Positions 1 to 10,907 are shown, counted from the stretch's first letter. The stretch: DNA of 64,000 nucleotides from Limnephilus marmoratus (GCA_917880885.1 OU862917.1:24292104-24356103); one strand, 5' to 3'. Notes: a model not told the origin generated them from the letters alone. Numbers and translations are program-made.

Positions 1-498
1 CTAGATTATAAGCTGATTTTCAAATGTAATGATGATGGTCTTGTTGGGCATTGTGATGCAGATTGGGGTGGTGACACACGAGATAGAAAGTCTACCACTG
101 GCTACTGTTTCAAGTTCTCCAATTGTCTTATATCGTGGTGTTCTAAGAAACAGTGTTCCGTAAGCTTATCATCAACCGAAGCAGAGTATGTTGCAGTCAG
201 TATGGCGGCTAGTGAATCTTGTTGGCTGTCAAGTTTATTAAAAGACTTTAATAATATGAATGTTTGCCCTGTACCTATGTACTGTGATAACCAGTCTGCC
301 ATAATGGTTGCAAATATTGATAATATTAAATGACTAAAACATATCGATATACGTTATCATTTTGTCAAAGATTTAATTAAGGAATCTAAGATATGTTTAA
401 TGTATGTTAAGACTGAGGATCAAATAGCTGATATGATTACTAAGTCATTGAACAAAAGTCTATTGTTTAAATGTATTACTCAATGTGGACTATACTAG
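1..498 (+). pseudogene. Copia Pol, RNase H end (5' cut by window)
   Basis: Frame 1 from the first base reads as the C-terminal RNase H region of a Ty1/Copia polyprotein. Diagnostic blocks are GHCDADWGGD, RKSTTGYCF, SLSSTEAEYVA, YCDNQSAI, KHIDIRYHFV and KTEDQIADMITK, ending in a stop at 496-498. In a live element this domain degrades the RNA strand of the RNA/DNA hybrid during reverse transcription. One in-frame TGA at 331-333 breaks the conserved block just before KHIDI; a CGA-to-TGA change would explain it, so this copy is dead. The rest of pol lies left of the window. The polypurine tract and 3' LTR follow directly. Confidence 0.93.
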
Positions 499-530
499 AT
501 AATGTAAGAATGTATTACATTGAGCGGGGG

Positions 531-737
531 TGTTAAAATATACAATGTAATACATTATTCAATAATAATGTTGGTTTAAGGGTTGGCAACATTTTGTATG
601 TGGCAACCCATTTTAGTTCTTTTGTTTTTTCTCTGTGCTCCAAGCGTTCTTCTCTTGTTTTCATGTAATACGTACATCTTAAAATAAAACCAGTTATTAA
701 AGTGTATTTCTTTGTATTAACTCAGTAGATTACAACA
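531..737 (+). repeat. Copia 3' LTR with adjacent polypurine tract
   Basis: A purine-rich tract (TGAGCGGGGG, 521-530) sits 22 bp after the pol stop and is followed at once by TGTTAAAATA. The LTR closes with GATTACAACA at 728-737, giving a 207-bp TGTT...AACA LTR. It includes an AATAAA-like signal near 682. The 5' LTR and target-site duplication are outside the window, so age cannot be judged. Confidence 0.82.
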
Positions 738-1040
738 TTAAAGATATTTATGTGACTAAAAATGCTAATCTCAAACACAAAATTCATACGTGGATATTCA
801 ACAAAGACGTTGTATACTGCGGCAGATAATTTATACCATATAACAACACACTAAACTGTATCTTTCTCTTTTCCTTGTTATTATTTCTAAATTTCTTAGT
901 ATTCTTATATAATCAATTAAATTTTTTATATTTCTTATTAATTGTATGAATATTTTTTATGTTTCTCAACTTCTATCATTTTCTTTTTCTTTCATTCTAT
1001 TTATCTTTTCATATATAAATTAAAAAATTTATCTTATTCT
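738..1040. other. no gene; AT-rich flank
   Basis: Low-complexity AT-rich DNA between the Copia LTR and a LINE tail. I see no supported coding sequence. The open frame at 942-1166 is T-rich and overlaps the LINE 3' tail. Confidence 0.5.
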
Positions 1041-1215
1041 TTTCTTACAAGATTAAGTAATCAAAATTTGACTAAATTCCTGCCACCTCGGAACAGGCTC
1101 AGCCTAGTGAGGTGGTGTTTACCAAAAAACAAAAAAAAAAAATATGTAGTATACTTCAAACTGTAAAAAAAAAACAAAAAATGTGTTTGTGCTTATCTTG
1201 GTTAATAAATAAAAA
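1041..1215 (+). mobile_element. LINE 3' tail with bipartite hairpin
   Basis: Only the 3' untranslated end of a non-LTR retrotransposon remains. It resembles the tail of the CR1-group copy at 17.7-18.96 kb: a CCTCGGAACAG...CTAGTGAGG hairpin followed by A-rich sequence. The outer stem is CCACCTC (1083-1089) with GAGGTGG (1109-1115). A 5-nt and a 3-nt linker enclose an inner AGGC/GCCT stem with a TCA loop. The poly(A)-like tail runs to about 1215. This is a 5'-truncated insertion. Confidence 0.7.
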
Positions 1216-2390
1216 AATAAAAAAATCAATACCAAAAAAATAAAGGACGAAGAAATCACACGGATCATCGTCACATGTTAACTAATGTAATTGTATTATT
1301 GATGTGTGAAAATTGGCATAAATCAATCATGAGTGTGAAAGATTGATGTTTTACGTGTTTGATGCGTAACATGCGTGATGTTAAGCAAAAATGTAAATAT
1401 TGTTTGAGTCTGGTGTTTCATATGTCAACACACCAACACACCATCCCAAAACACAATAAACACTTTAGGAATATCGTATTTACGATAGCAAGTCGATGTG
1501 AGAAAAACAAATATTATATGAACTTGAAATAACAGCTTACAATCAAAAGTAATACCTCCCTCTTACATCATGTTTACTTAAGCCATGTGGGTCTCGATAG
1601 TCATTTGTTCTAAAAATGGATCGTTTTGTTAGGAACCTTCGGGAAAACTATTAAGATATGACGCGACGCGCGACGTAGTGAATACCATCTCCGTTTCAAT
1701 GTCGTTACGTGTAATATCTGTCTCAAGTGTGCAGATATTTTAGTCATCTCAGATGTGATATGTGACCCCGATATGCCAATACCTACCCCGTGTAAATATG
1801 CGACAGATAAAGAATACATCTCACATTTTGCATTGTGACACAATTCGCTTGTGACAAGCGTCACGTAACCAATGTTGTTCTGGTAAACTTAACTTATTAT
1901 GTGCATGAATTTTTTACAATAAATACGACAACACGACTTCTTTTCGGGAAATCCATCTGAATGCGATAGTAAATCTGTCATTTCGCAACATCTGTCAACG
2001 TTAATATGAATAAATACTGAAGAAGATCGGCGTGAAAAATAATACACCGTATTGAATGACAAGATTCTGTCAATAATGTCGGGTCGTGTATTGCAAAATA
2101 ACTCTTCGATTTTATGAAATTTTAAGATTTCGTGAAATGCATCATCAAGCATACAAAATAACAAAACGCTATTATAGCCAGAATGGTAGACAGATCAGTA
2201 TCAACCTGGTGAAAGACCTACATTCTTCTGCCTATCAGAACGCACCAATCAACGGGGCGACTCAATTGCTAAACGATTCTGCATTGACCGTTGACATTTT
2301 CAACGTCACTTGCGGACAGTTCAGCAACTATCTTTTGAACCATGTCATGAATAGTAAAACTGCCCCCATGACCTTTTCCTGCTTACATGT
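1216..2390. other. no recognised feature
   Basis: No gene or known repeat recognised. The frames 1610-1864 (-), 1889-2164 (-) and 2086-2454 (+) have no recognisable domain. The end of the last one runs into LINE sequence at about 2395. Confidence 0.4.
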
Positions 2391-3290
2391 ACAGCAAAAT
2401 AATAATAAACTTTACTTAAATATCTCAAATTGTCCAATAGTTAGATTTTCTTGAATAAAAAATCCAGTGATCTTTAATTACTACATTGATAACAATGCTA
2501 TTGAGACATTAATACAAATTAAAGACTTAGGCATCACTTTTCAATCAAAACTTTCATTTGTTAGCTACATGACAGAAATCTGTAATAAGGGCTTAAAAAT
2601 ATATAACTAAATACTAGTTGTTATCATACTTTGTTTAATGTACATTATTATCATTGTAATTACCCCTATGTGTACCACTGTGTATCATGAATCATGTATC
2701 ACCGGATTGTAATAGCCATTTTATGACGTTGAAATAAATAAAAAATAAATAAAATTGTTGGGATTTATATCTAGGCTAACTAGAAATTTTAACAACATAA
2801 AGTATATTAAGCTGTTATATTTTGCCCATGTAAGAAGTCAACTTGAGTACAATTCTCCCATCTGGAACCCACACTGTAATATACACGTACAATGTACATA
2901 CAATCTGTTGAAAGAATACAAAACAAATTCGAACGTTTTCTAAATTTTAAAATGGTTTTCCAGCAATTATGTTAAACTACAACACTCTGTTAAATTTAAT
3001 AATTATGCATATGCTTAAATTGTCAGACCGAAGAATTTTCACTGACTTGGTATTTCTATATAAAATTCTAAATGATTTAGTTGATAGTTCGGTATTGCTT
3101 GAATTGATAAGCTGTAATACTAGAAGTCAGGATTTATTTTAGTGTAGAAATTCTGGGACTAACTACCATATGTATTTGCCCAGAATACTAATGATGGGAA
3201 ACAATTACACCAAGTCAGTGGATACCTTCAATTTATCTGTAAACAAAAATAAAATATTGTTACTGAGGCAGTTCAGTTATGTACAATAAA
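2391..3290 (+). pseudogene. LINE reverse transcriptase C-terminal relic, interrupted
   Basis: Broken + strand frames match the better-preserved - strand copy at 20236-20960 nearly step for step: KLYLNIS, then an IKDLGITF-like segment (2521-2541), then LLGFISRLTRNFNNIK and YFAHVRSQLEYNSPIWNP (2755-2865), then a decayed tail ending in LCTINLS near 3290. Many stops and frameshifts show an old copy of a CR1/Jockey-group LINE. A second insertion (about 2600-2752) splits it between the segments that read NKVLK and MLGFI in the 20-kb copy. Its 3' end forms the left arm of the palindrome at 3085-3537. Confidence 0.8.
2600..2752 (+). mobile_element. nested 5'-truncated LINE or SINE 3' end
   Basis: Comparison with the uninterrupted copy at 20.2-20.9 kb shows about 150 bp of extra DNA inside the older LINE. 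The insert ends in GTTGAAATAAATAAA followed by further AAATA repeats. Its flanks CTTAAAAAT and ATAAAATTGTTGGG suggest a short duplicated target of the AAAAT type. This fits target-primed insertion of a truncated element; the family is not recognised. Confidence 0.6.
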
Positions 3291-3535
3291 TCTATCTATC
3301 TATATATATATATATATATATAGATAGATAGATTTATTGTACATAACTGAACTGCCTCAGTAACAATATTTTATTTTTGTTTACAGATAAATTGAAGGTA
3401 TCCACTGACTTGGTGTAATTGTTTCCCATCATTAGTATTCTGGGCAAATACATATGGTAGTTAGTCCCAGAATTTCTACACTAAAATAAATCCTGACTTC
3501 TAGTATTACAGCTTATCAATTCAAGCAATACCGAA

Positions 3536-3537
<2 letters not shown>
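3085..3537. repeat. perfect 453-bp palindrome
   Basis: The sequence from TAGTTCGGTATTGC at 3085 is repeated exactly in reverse complement down to GCAATACCGAACTA at 3537. The centre is a (TA)n tract near 3311. Reading the arms against each other shows no mismatch over about 226 bp. The arm content is the 3' end of the decayed LINE at 2391-3290. Confidence 0.9.

Positions 3538-3566
<29 letters not shown>
3538..3566. repeat. (TA)n microsatellite
   Basis: Pure TA dinucleotide run separating the palindrome from the next repeat element. Confidence 0.9.
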
Positions 3567-3568
<2 letters not shown>

Positions 3569-3576
<8 letters not shown>

Positions 3577-4013
3577 GAATCGCCGAAATGTATGTACGCG
3601 CATAACTTCCAAATGACTGCACCAAATTAGATAATTCTTTTTTTTTGTGTTCGTTATTGTCAGGACAAGGTTTGTAAAAAACTACTGGTGAGCTCTGGCA
3701 TTATGAAATTTATATAAAAAAATTGCAATAGGTGGCACGCGAGTTGTTTGAAAACAGAATGTACCGGGAATGAATGTATGGAATGCGGATGGGGGGAGGG
3801 GACCTCAGGTAGGGGGGAGGGGAACTCGGGGGGGAAGGGGGGGAGTGGAGTGGGGAGAGGGAAGGTGAAGGAGGTGGAGTGGGAGCGAGAGGGAAAGGGG
3901 AAGCGGGAAAGTAAGGGGAGGCGGAAGGGGAACGGGACGAATGGGAAAGGACACGCAGGAAGAAACAATTTCTTTATTAAATGGCATAGCAACGCATGCC
4001 GGGTACCAGCTAG
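3569..4013 (+). mobile_element. non-autonomous Helitron-like element
   Basis: The element begins near AATGAATCGCCGAAATGTAT and ends CATGCCGGGTACCAGCTAG|T at 4010-4014, the CTAG-T 3' terminus of Helitrons. It is repeated at 6803-7060 (-), 8795-9270 (-) and 30283-30640 (+). The interior is an almost uninterrupted polypurine strand (about 3785-3958). Frames open on both strands here come from low complexity and are not genes. The 5' boundary is uncertain. Confidence 0.7.
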
Positions 4014-4530
4014 TAGTGTATATTTCTTACCATTCAAATGTAAAAGCCCCGAAAAGTGGTGTTAATCAATAAATAAATTAAAAATTTAATCTTCTCAGTA
4101 ATATATTGGTACATAAATATAATAACAATAAAAAGATGGCATTATACAAAAATAGAACCATATAATCTTTATAAATTGCAGCAACAACGGTCTTGCTCGG
4201 AAATAAGCTTGTCAACTGATTTATTTATGATAATATGAGTTTTAAGTTCCGCTCTAAATTTTGTTGAGATGTCTGCCATCTACAAAGTGCATGCGGGAGT
4301 TTATTTCGGGCTTTAGAGCTTCATGCTCCGGTGGAATCATTTCCGAAGTTAGTTTCTGTTTTAAGCCGTCAGGATAGATAGATAGCTAAACTAGTCCCAG
4401 CGGGAGCTCGTACAACGTCATCTGCATTCGACCTCTCCATTAAAAGAAAAAGAAAGAACGACGTCACAGCATAACGATTAAATGGTAAATCCAATTGTAT
4501 ATGATCAGCATGTGATTATGTGAATTATTA
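4014..4530. other. no gene recognised
   Basis: AT-rich spacer without supported coding sequence. A short GATAGATAGATAG run lies at 4372-4384. Confidence 0.5.
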
Positions 4531-4532
4531 TA

Positions 4533-4725
4533 ATTAAAAAAATAGTTTGCAGTTCACACGCGGCAGAAGTAAAAGCTTCAGAAAACTAAAGTCGACAGGA
4601 GTGAGGAGGCTATGAAGCACTGCGCAAAGAGGAGACCGATTATTATATCTCATTCTCTCGCAGGCTAAATCTTTTAGATTTATGTTTGTCTCTTTTTAGT
4701 GTCACTATTTTTCGTTGTATCGAAT
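4533..4725 (+). repeat. unclassified interspersed repeat, copy 1
   Basis: It matches 6027-6215 in the same orientation. Shared blocks include ACACGCGG, AGAAAAC, AAAGAGGAG, ATTCTCTCGCA and TAGAT. By eye roughly three quarters of positions agree. A related GCAGCAGAAGTT block occurs at 24788. No open frame is conserved, so this is probably a non-coding mobile repeat of unknown class. Confidence 0.55.
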
Positions 4726-4924
4726 TTCAAATCACAATGGTGCTAAAAAAAGTTTTCACTTCAAAATTCGGGGAGGCCCTGGCAAACCAGGCGTAATCAA
4801 GAGCTTTTAAGGCTTATATCGTGCAAATCTTGTAAAAAGTAGGCGTAACAGAATTATATTTAATTATTATTTTTAATTGTAAAACTAACGTTTTTAAGAC
4901 AATCATTTGGCGGGTACGAGATAA

Positions 4925-5080
4925 GCCGCCATAGCTCAGTGGTCAAGAGCAATCGACCGGCAATCGAGAGGACACGGGTTCAAGTCCCGTTGGCGTCATG
5001 TATCTTTTCTCGGAAGATTTTTCAATGTGGATGAGTGTTTCAGGCTGATAATTATTGCTTATAATAATTGTTAGAATTAT
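4925..5080 (+). mobile_element. tRNA-derived SINE (family 1)
   Basis: A tRNA-like head (4925-4997) carries an A box (TAGCTCAGTGGTCAAGAG) and a B box (GGGTTCAAGTCC). The acceptor strands GCCGCCA and TGGCGTC pair with one mismatch. It is followed by the family tail GTATCTTTTCTCGGAAGAT...GTGTTTCAGGCTGATAATTATTGC. The same head-plus-tail unit recurs on the - strand at 22.3, 54.1 and 54.5 kb, so it is a mobile repeat and not a single-copy tRNA gene. The block TTTGGCGGGTA upstream of the head is also shared with those copies. Confidence 0.85.
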
Positions 5081-6025
5081 ATTTGTTTCGTCAAGTTTGG
5101 GTCCTGTGGTGGTACATCCTTTCTGCAAGCCTGCGGGAAAATGGAATGATGTATACATGTAATACCGTAAAATAAAGAATAAGTTATTCTACGAATAGCG
5201 GTTACTGAGAGTGAGTGAAACCTAAGCTAAAATAATATCGTTCAACACTGGAAAGGAGTAGATACTCGTATATTTATTTAAGCTCTAACTAAAGGTTCCA
5301 CGTGCGGTGGAAACAAACAAAATACATGGCGCTAATGCAGCCGTGTGAAGGAGTGCAATTTGCATTCATCTCATTGTTTGGGGTTGTCTCGCCTCAAATG
5401 AACAATGAGATAAACAACCAGTCTCATCTTATCCGAGTGTGATGTTTCATCATTCCATTGTCAGCAAAATTGAAACAACCTTATAATAATAATGAACACT
5501 TTGGCTCAAAGATTTAAATAAGCAGTTGCTTCAAACCCTTTTAGAAAGGTATTTTAAGAAAATGAAGTATTGAAACTGTGTCTTGGAAAGACACGTGTTG
5601 TAGGACGGAGAAAGCTAAAGTCAGAGTTCATTTTACAGCTAGCCGTACTGCTGAACACAAGACGAATTCGTCAAAACGATTAATTTTCATGTCAACCGTG
5701 AATACATGCTGGAAATGCACTTAAGAGGAAACCAGGTCGCCGAAAGGGACAACTGCACCTCAGGCAAGGTAATACCTTAACAAAATCGTCAAATCGAGGT
5801 TTTGCATTTCCCGTTTTTTTCCTCCAAAACTGAACCAATTTTTAAGATTTTTTACCTACTGCAATTGAAGAGAATATTCTCTTACGTTCATGTTTCTTTT
5901 TTTTAAATACGTTGTCTAGTTTGTGTACTGAACGTCTGTAGATGGCGTTCAAAGCAGCCAATTTTAGGATGGTCCTAACTACTATGGTACCGATACGCTA
6001 GTGGGCGTTATCTATATTATTTTTT
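5081..6025. other. no recognised feature
   Basis: Nothing identifiable. Moderately complex DNA without a supported open reading frame. Confidence 0.4.
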
Positions 6026-6026
6026 T

Positions 6027-6215
6027 TAAAAAATAGAGTGCAATTTACACGCGGTAGAAGTGAACCTTCAGAAAACCAAAGTAGACAAGAGTGGGGAGGC
6101 TACAAAGCACCGCACAAAGAGGAGTCCGATTATGCTAACTCATTCTCTCGCAAGGTTAAATCCTATAGATATGTGTGTTTGCAGTCTTTTTCACTTAAAA
6201 AACATTAGCATTAGT
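6027..6215 (+). repeat. unclassified interspersed repeat, copy 2
   Basis: Second copy of the repeat at 4533-4725, same strand. A frame at 6060-6317 overlaps it but is not conserved in copy 1, so I do not call it coding. Confidence 0.55.
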
Positions 6216-6802
6216 GTCAAAATCTACGTTGGTATGGAAAAAACGCCAACCGGATTCGTTTTAATGTGTCTCTCAGCTACGCCACATTTTGGGGTGTTTG
6301 TCAACAGGGAACAGTGACACTTCTAGATACCAGACACTAGAAACAAAGACAGCTTTCTCACCTGCTTTCTATGTTCCACAGATTGCAATCCGTAAGGAGA
6401 ATCTATCGGACGAATAGACAGAGACAATAATTTTTCCATTTATCAAGGGATTTTACACTTCCCACTAGAATTAATATTATATGCAGGTACCAAACTCCAA
6501 CTACCAAACAGAAGAGCAGAGCGTACTGCGAATCTGTAAAGGGTTAGCAGTTATGTACTGACTATTATAATATTTTCTGCGGGCTCTGCTAACTTAACTA
6601 TATGGTATGATAATACTTAGATTAGCCACGTAAGTGGGCTTGCCACCCTAACGCCAAGTTTGTCTTTTTCTGGGTAGACACCCTAATCACCTAGCGGTAC
6701 GAAATATACTTTAAAACCTATTCTCATACCTACCGAATATACGTAAAGTTTTGGGGGAGTGCGACCACAAACACCGTGAAACGAGATTTTTATATATGTA
6801 GA

Positions 6803-7060
6803 CTAGCTGGTTCCCGGCCTGCCATATTCAAAGAAATAAATTGTTTCTCCCTGCATGTCCTTTCCCATGCGTCCCCGTTCCCCTCCCACGTCCCCTTCCC
6901 CTCCAACGTTTCCTTTTCTCCTTTCCTGCCTTCCCTCTCCCCTCTCCCGCACCCCCGTCCCGCCAACCCCACTCCCGCGTTCCATATATTCAGTCCCAGT
7001 ACATTCAGTTTTTAAACAGCTCGCGTGCCACCTGTTTCAATTTTTTTATTCAAATTTTCA
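6803..7060 (-). mobile_element. Helitron-like 3' fragment
   Basis: In - orientation it ends in CCGGGAACCAGCTAG (CTAG at 6803-6806). It shares the polypurine/polypyrimidine interior and the GGCACGCGAGCTG block with the copy at 3569-4013. The four overlapping open frames between 6776 and 7158 are products of the C-rich low-complexity strand. Confidence 0.68.
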
Positions 7061-7386
7061 TTTTTCATATAGATACTAAAAACATATTTTTTTTACATTA
7101 TAAGAACAATCAATCAAATTTGGAACCCAACGTAGGTACCTATTTAAAATATCTATAATTCTTGATTCGATTCAAAGTAAGAGGAGAGTACCTACTTCAA
7201 ATAAATTTATTAATTTAAAGAGTTTCAAAAATGGAATTTTGAATAAATATCATTATTTTGCAAAATGTCATTCTCAAATTATTTCATTTTTGACAGTTTC
7301 GCAAGAGTTGTTGTAATGATTAAAAAACTTTTCAGATCGTATTCTACTCATATAAATACATATCCCCAAGCAAGCGTATTTTGATT

Positions 7387-7986
7387 TCATTATATACCTT
7401 AATATATAAAACTACGTCGGGTTAGTTACACTATTTATAAGAACGGCTGGATTGATTTTTATGATCTTTCATTTGTTGGATTTGTCTCCAACTTGGATAG
7501 CAGAATAGCTATTAAAACATCGGAAAAATTCACGAATAAACAAAATATGAAGAAAATTATTTTCCCCATACATTTTGTGGAGAACGAATTCTCATCTTTT
7601 GAAAGAGCTGCAGCAATATTGTGAAAAGTATAATATTGAATAGTGAGTGTATTCCAAAAATTTCAAAAACGTCAAATGTCAATGGGCTGATTGTTTTGCT
7701 TTTTTTTAAACATATAATGCTGCCCTTCTTTCTTACATACTAAATGTCAACAGTCGAAAATGAGACAAACGGTGAACGTGTGTCTGCACTCCTCCAAAGT
7801 ATAAATGCAATAATTATAATAAATCTCCCATCATGTGTATGTAATAAAAACACGCACAGTTCCGCATCGATAATTGCTTCATCGTATAATTTTTAACACA
7901 ATAATAAAACTTTATTTAATTCAGCTAATAAGATAACGCAACAGTTATTGATTCTGAGGCGGTACGCAGTTCGCTGGGTCCGCTAG
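7387..7986 (+). mobile_element. second Helitron-like family, non-autonomous
   Basis: It starts near TTCATTATATACCTTAATATATAAA and ends GCAGTTCGCTGGGTCCGCTAG|T (CTAG at 7983-7986), again a Helitron-type 3' terminus. No Rep or helicase coding sequence is present. The exact 5' TC end is uncertain. Confidence 0.6.
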
Positions 7987-8469
7987 TAGAATATAATGTA
8001 AACTTATTGTATTGCATGAAGGTATAAACGAACTACGAACGAACAGTTGGTTGATCGCCAAAAATTCAGTTAATCGATGCAGCAGCGCAGCGGTGCAATT
8101 TTTTTTAACAAATTGATTAACGTCTCAATAAGGGGCCTTTATCGAGAGCCGAAAATTGCAACCAGTCAACTTTTTCACTTTACTAAAGAAGAAAATTCTT
8201 CACAAGTAAAAGTTTCAGTTAGTTTACATCGGGTTTTGCACAATGCACAAAAAACTGGTGACATTTTAAACTACCTAACAAATTGATCTTATAAATTTCA
8301 TGAAATTCAACTTAACCCTGCAATACCTGGCATGAACATAAAATATTTACTTTCTTTGTGTTACTTTTTGCTTTACCTTACTTCAATTTTTACGGAATTG
8401 AGCGATGGATGTATTTTGACATAGTCGAAATGATTTGAGTCAGAATAATCATAATCAAATTGTGTGTAA

Positions 8470-9443
8470 TCCTATTAATATTATAAAGGCGAAAGTTTGT
8501 ATGGGTGTATGTTTGTTAATCTTTCACGCAAAAATTACTGAATGGACTTTAAAAATTTTTTCACTAATAGAAAGCTACATTATTTACAAGTGATGTAGGC
8601 TGTATATATTGGTAAGCTCTGGCGTTATGAAATTATTTATTATACGTTTATTGTCCAGACGAAAAGCAAAGCGTTGCTTGGTAACTATAAGTAATTATTT
8701 GACGTGCGCTGTCATTTTGTTATTTCTTTACGCTACTATGGATATCCCTTTAATAGTTGAAATAATACTAATCTACCTATACTAATATTATAAACTAGCT
8801 GGTACCCGGCATGCGTTGCTATGCCATTTAATAAAGAAATTGTTTCTCCCTGCGTTTCCATTCGTCCCGTTCCCCTTCCTCTCCGCTCGCGTTCCCACTC
8901 CGCCTCCTCCACCTTCCCTCTCCCCAAACCACTCCCCCCCCCCTTCCCCCGTCCCACCAACCCCCCTCCCGAGTTCCCCTCCCCCTACCAAGTTTCCCTC
9001 CCCCCTCCCTGGTTCCCCTCCACCCCTCCCGCGAACCCTCTACTCGACTTTCCCTCTCCCCTCCTCCCTCCCGCATTTCATATATTCAGTCCCGTACATT
9101 CATTATTTAAACAGCTCGCGTGCCACCTACTGCAATATACAAATTTCATAATGCCAGAGCCCACCAGTAGTTTCATACAAACCTTGTCCTGACAATAACG
9201 AACAGAAACAAAAAAGTATTATCCAATTTGGTGCAGTCGTTCGGAAGTTATGCGCGTACATACATTTCGCATTTCTCGCGGTAGCACGCGAGCTGTTTGA
9301 AAAATGAGTGTAACGGGTATGGAAGGCTGGTGAGGGGGGAGGGGGAGGGGGGTAGAGGGAGTGCAGCTGGGATAGGGAAGGTGGAGGAGGCGGAGTGGGA
9401 ACCCCCCTAATACTATGCGAGCGAAGCCGGGAGCAAAAGCTAG
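8470..9443 (+). mobile_element. Helitron of lepidopteran type with internal inverted copy
   Basis: The 5' end is TCCTATTAATATTATAAAGG preceded by A. The 3' end is GCGAAGCCGGGAGCAAAAGCTAG followed by T (9440-9444). Both fit the A|T insertion rule and the terminal sequences typical of moth and butterfly Helitrons. No transposase coding sequence is present. The right half contains an inverted Helitron fragment (8795-9270) facing the same sequence in + orientation (9275-9410), forming a large G-rich/C-rich fold-back. Confidence 0.75.
8795..9270 (-). mobile_element. nested Helitron-like copy
   Basis: Read on the - strand it runs from a GAAATGTATGTACGCGCATAA block near 9265 to CATGCCGGGTACCAGCTAG|T at 8798-8794, as in the copies at 3569-4013 and 30283-30640. 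On the + strand its interior is a long C-rich pyrimidine tract. Confidence 0.7.
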
Positions 9444-9524
9444 TTATTAAATAATAATAAGTTCTCCTCGTGAAAATGGTACTTCTGTGTATGTGATTTG
9501 TATTCCTACATCTACTTGTATGTA

Positions 9525-9640
9525 AATTTGACCGGTTAGTGGCTGAATTGGCATCTCTGTGTCCCAGCCAAGCGTCGTGAGTTCATTTCTTCGGCTGGCT
9601 AAGTTCTCCATCGCGACTCAAGCAATATTATCAGCGTACT
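9525..9640 (+). mobile_element. tRNA-derived SINE (family 2), head fragment
   Basis: The block GACCGGTTAGTGGCTGAATT with GGCTGGCTAAGTTCTCC matches the family also present at 17020-17205, 24555-24765 and 43467-43680. The 3' half is missing. Confidence 0.7.
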
Positions 9641-9654
9641 GTGCTTGTAGTAGT

Positions 9655-9735
9655 TTATTTATTTGCCCGAGCCGGGATTTGAACCCGCATTCTTCGGATT
9701 GCTAGTCGAGAGTCTTACCCCTCATTAGGTAATAT
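9655..9735 (-). mobile_element. tRNA-like SINE head (family 3)
   Basis: On the - strand a B box (GGGTTCAAATCC) and an A-box-like GGGTAAGACTCTCGAC are followed by GGCTCGGGCAAATAAATAAA. It is probably a tRNA-derived SINE end. The acceptor stem is not convincing, so I do not call a tRNA gene. Confidence 0.5.
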
Positions 9736-10905
9736 TAATAATTTTAGTGGAATATAAAGTTCCCAGTTACTTAAATTGTAGTGTACTGGGAGGGTTAAAA
9801 TTTAGCATTCTCTTCGCAATCGATTCTGACCGAGACGCTGAACGAACGCGTAAAAACAATTATCTTCCGAAACATCATCGATTCGTGACGAATGGGGACG
9901 ATAAATTAAACCCAGGTGCGTGCCTTTACCTCTACTTGATAAAATTCCAGACATTATAATAAGTATTTATAATCTCTACGATACGGCACGTTTTGCCAAT
10001 AATTTATGCATGGAGCCTTAAATGAAAAATATTTCAGGTATTTTTTGTAAATTACGTGAAACCATGAAACTACGAGTAGATATTCTCTTTTTCGCAGATG
10101 GACAATCGATTAAAAGGTACCTGAAGATGTTTCGTTAAACCGAGAGTGAAATCTGTGGCAAAAAGATAGAAGCTGTCCAAAATATTAATATTGTCAACGC
10201 AAGCATTGTTACAATTTTCCAATTAATAAAAAGAGGTATTTTAATATACGGAATTTTGAAATTAACGAGAGTGTCGTTTGATATTTTGTAATTGAAGCAA
10301 AAAAAATTGAGAGAAATAATCATTTACTTATATAAAGAAAAATGTCTGCGGCAGGCGGCTTGGATTTGATTTTTATACAAATCTACATTTTATTCAGAGA
10401 TTGATCAAATTTGCACACTTGACCTTCAAAGTAAGAGGAGGGTCACTGTTTACTTAAGATTTCAAGACTTCACCATCCCCTGGTTAAAAACTCTTGAGTG
10501 AAGCCCGGACAACGCCGGGGACTTCAGCTAATCGCTGTACATGTTGGCCTAATGATTTAAATCTAAGAAATATATTATTATGTGACAAAATATATCGATT
10601 TAAAAACGTTAATTATAAAAAAAACATTCAAACAATTCTAGGACAAATAATTCGAGGGCTTAAAGCAGACGATATTATCTACAAAAATATACCAATAAAT
10701 TATTATTGATATGTCTTTTTGTCGATAACTTTGTTTGATTTTAAGCCCTCCATACGTATCTACACATCCAAAGGGTCACAAAGAGCATGTCGTTAACTTA
10801 TGAACACCTTGAAAATCACATAAAACCACCAACTCCTGCTATAATTTACTTCATAGCATTAAGGAATGTTCAAACACGGCTATAAACCGCGAGCAGATAT
10901 CTGTT
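9736..10905. other. no recognised feature
   Basis: AT-rich DNA upstream of the UGT exons. I looked here for the missing UGT signal-peptide exon and saw no convincing hydrophobic start with a donor site. Confidence 0.4.
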
Positions 10906-10907
10906 TA

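Noticed and set aside
3660..4065. Overlapping frames on both strands in the Helitron purine tract (also 6776-7158, 8736-9192, 30408-30680)
   Set aside because: Low-complexity Gly/Arg/Pro/Ser-rich products of a polypurine strand; open on both strands.
4925..4997. Functional tRNA gene
   Set aside because: Same unit repeats with shared non-tRNA flanks at several sites and carries acceptor or loop defects; a SINE fits better.
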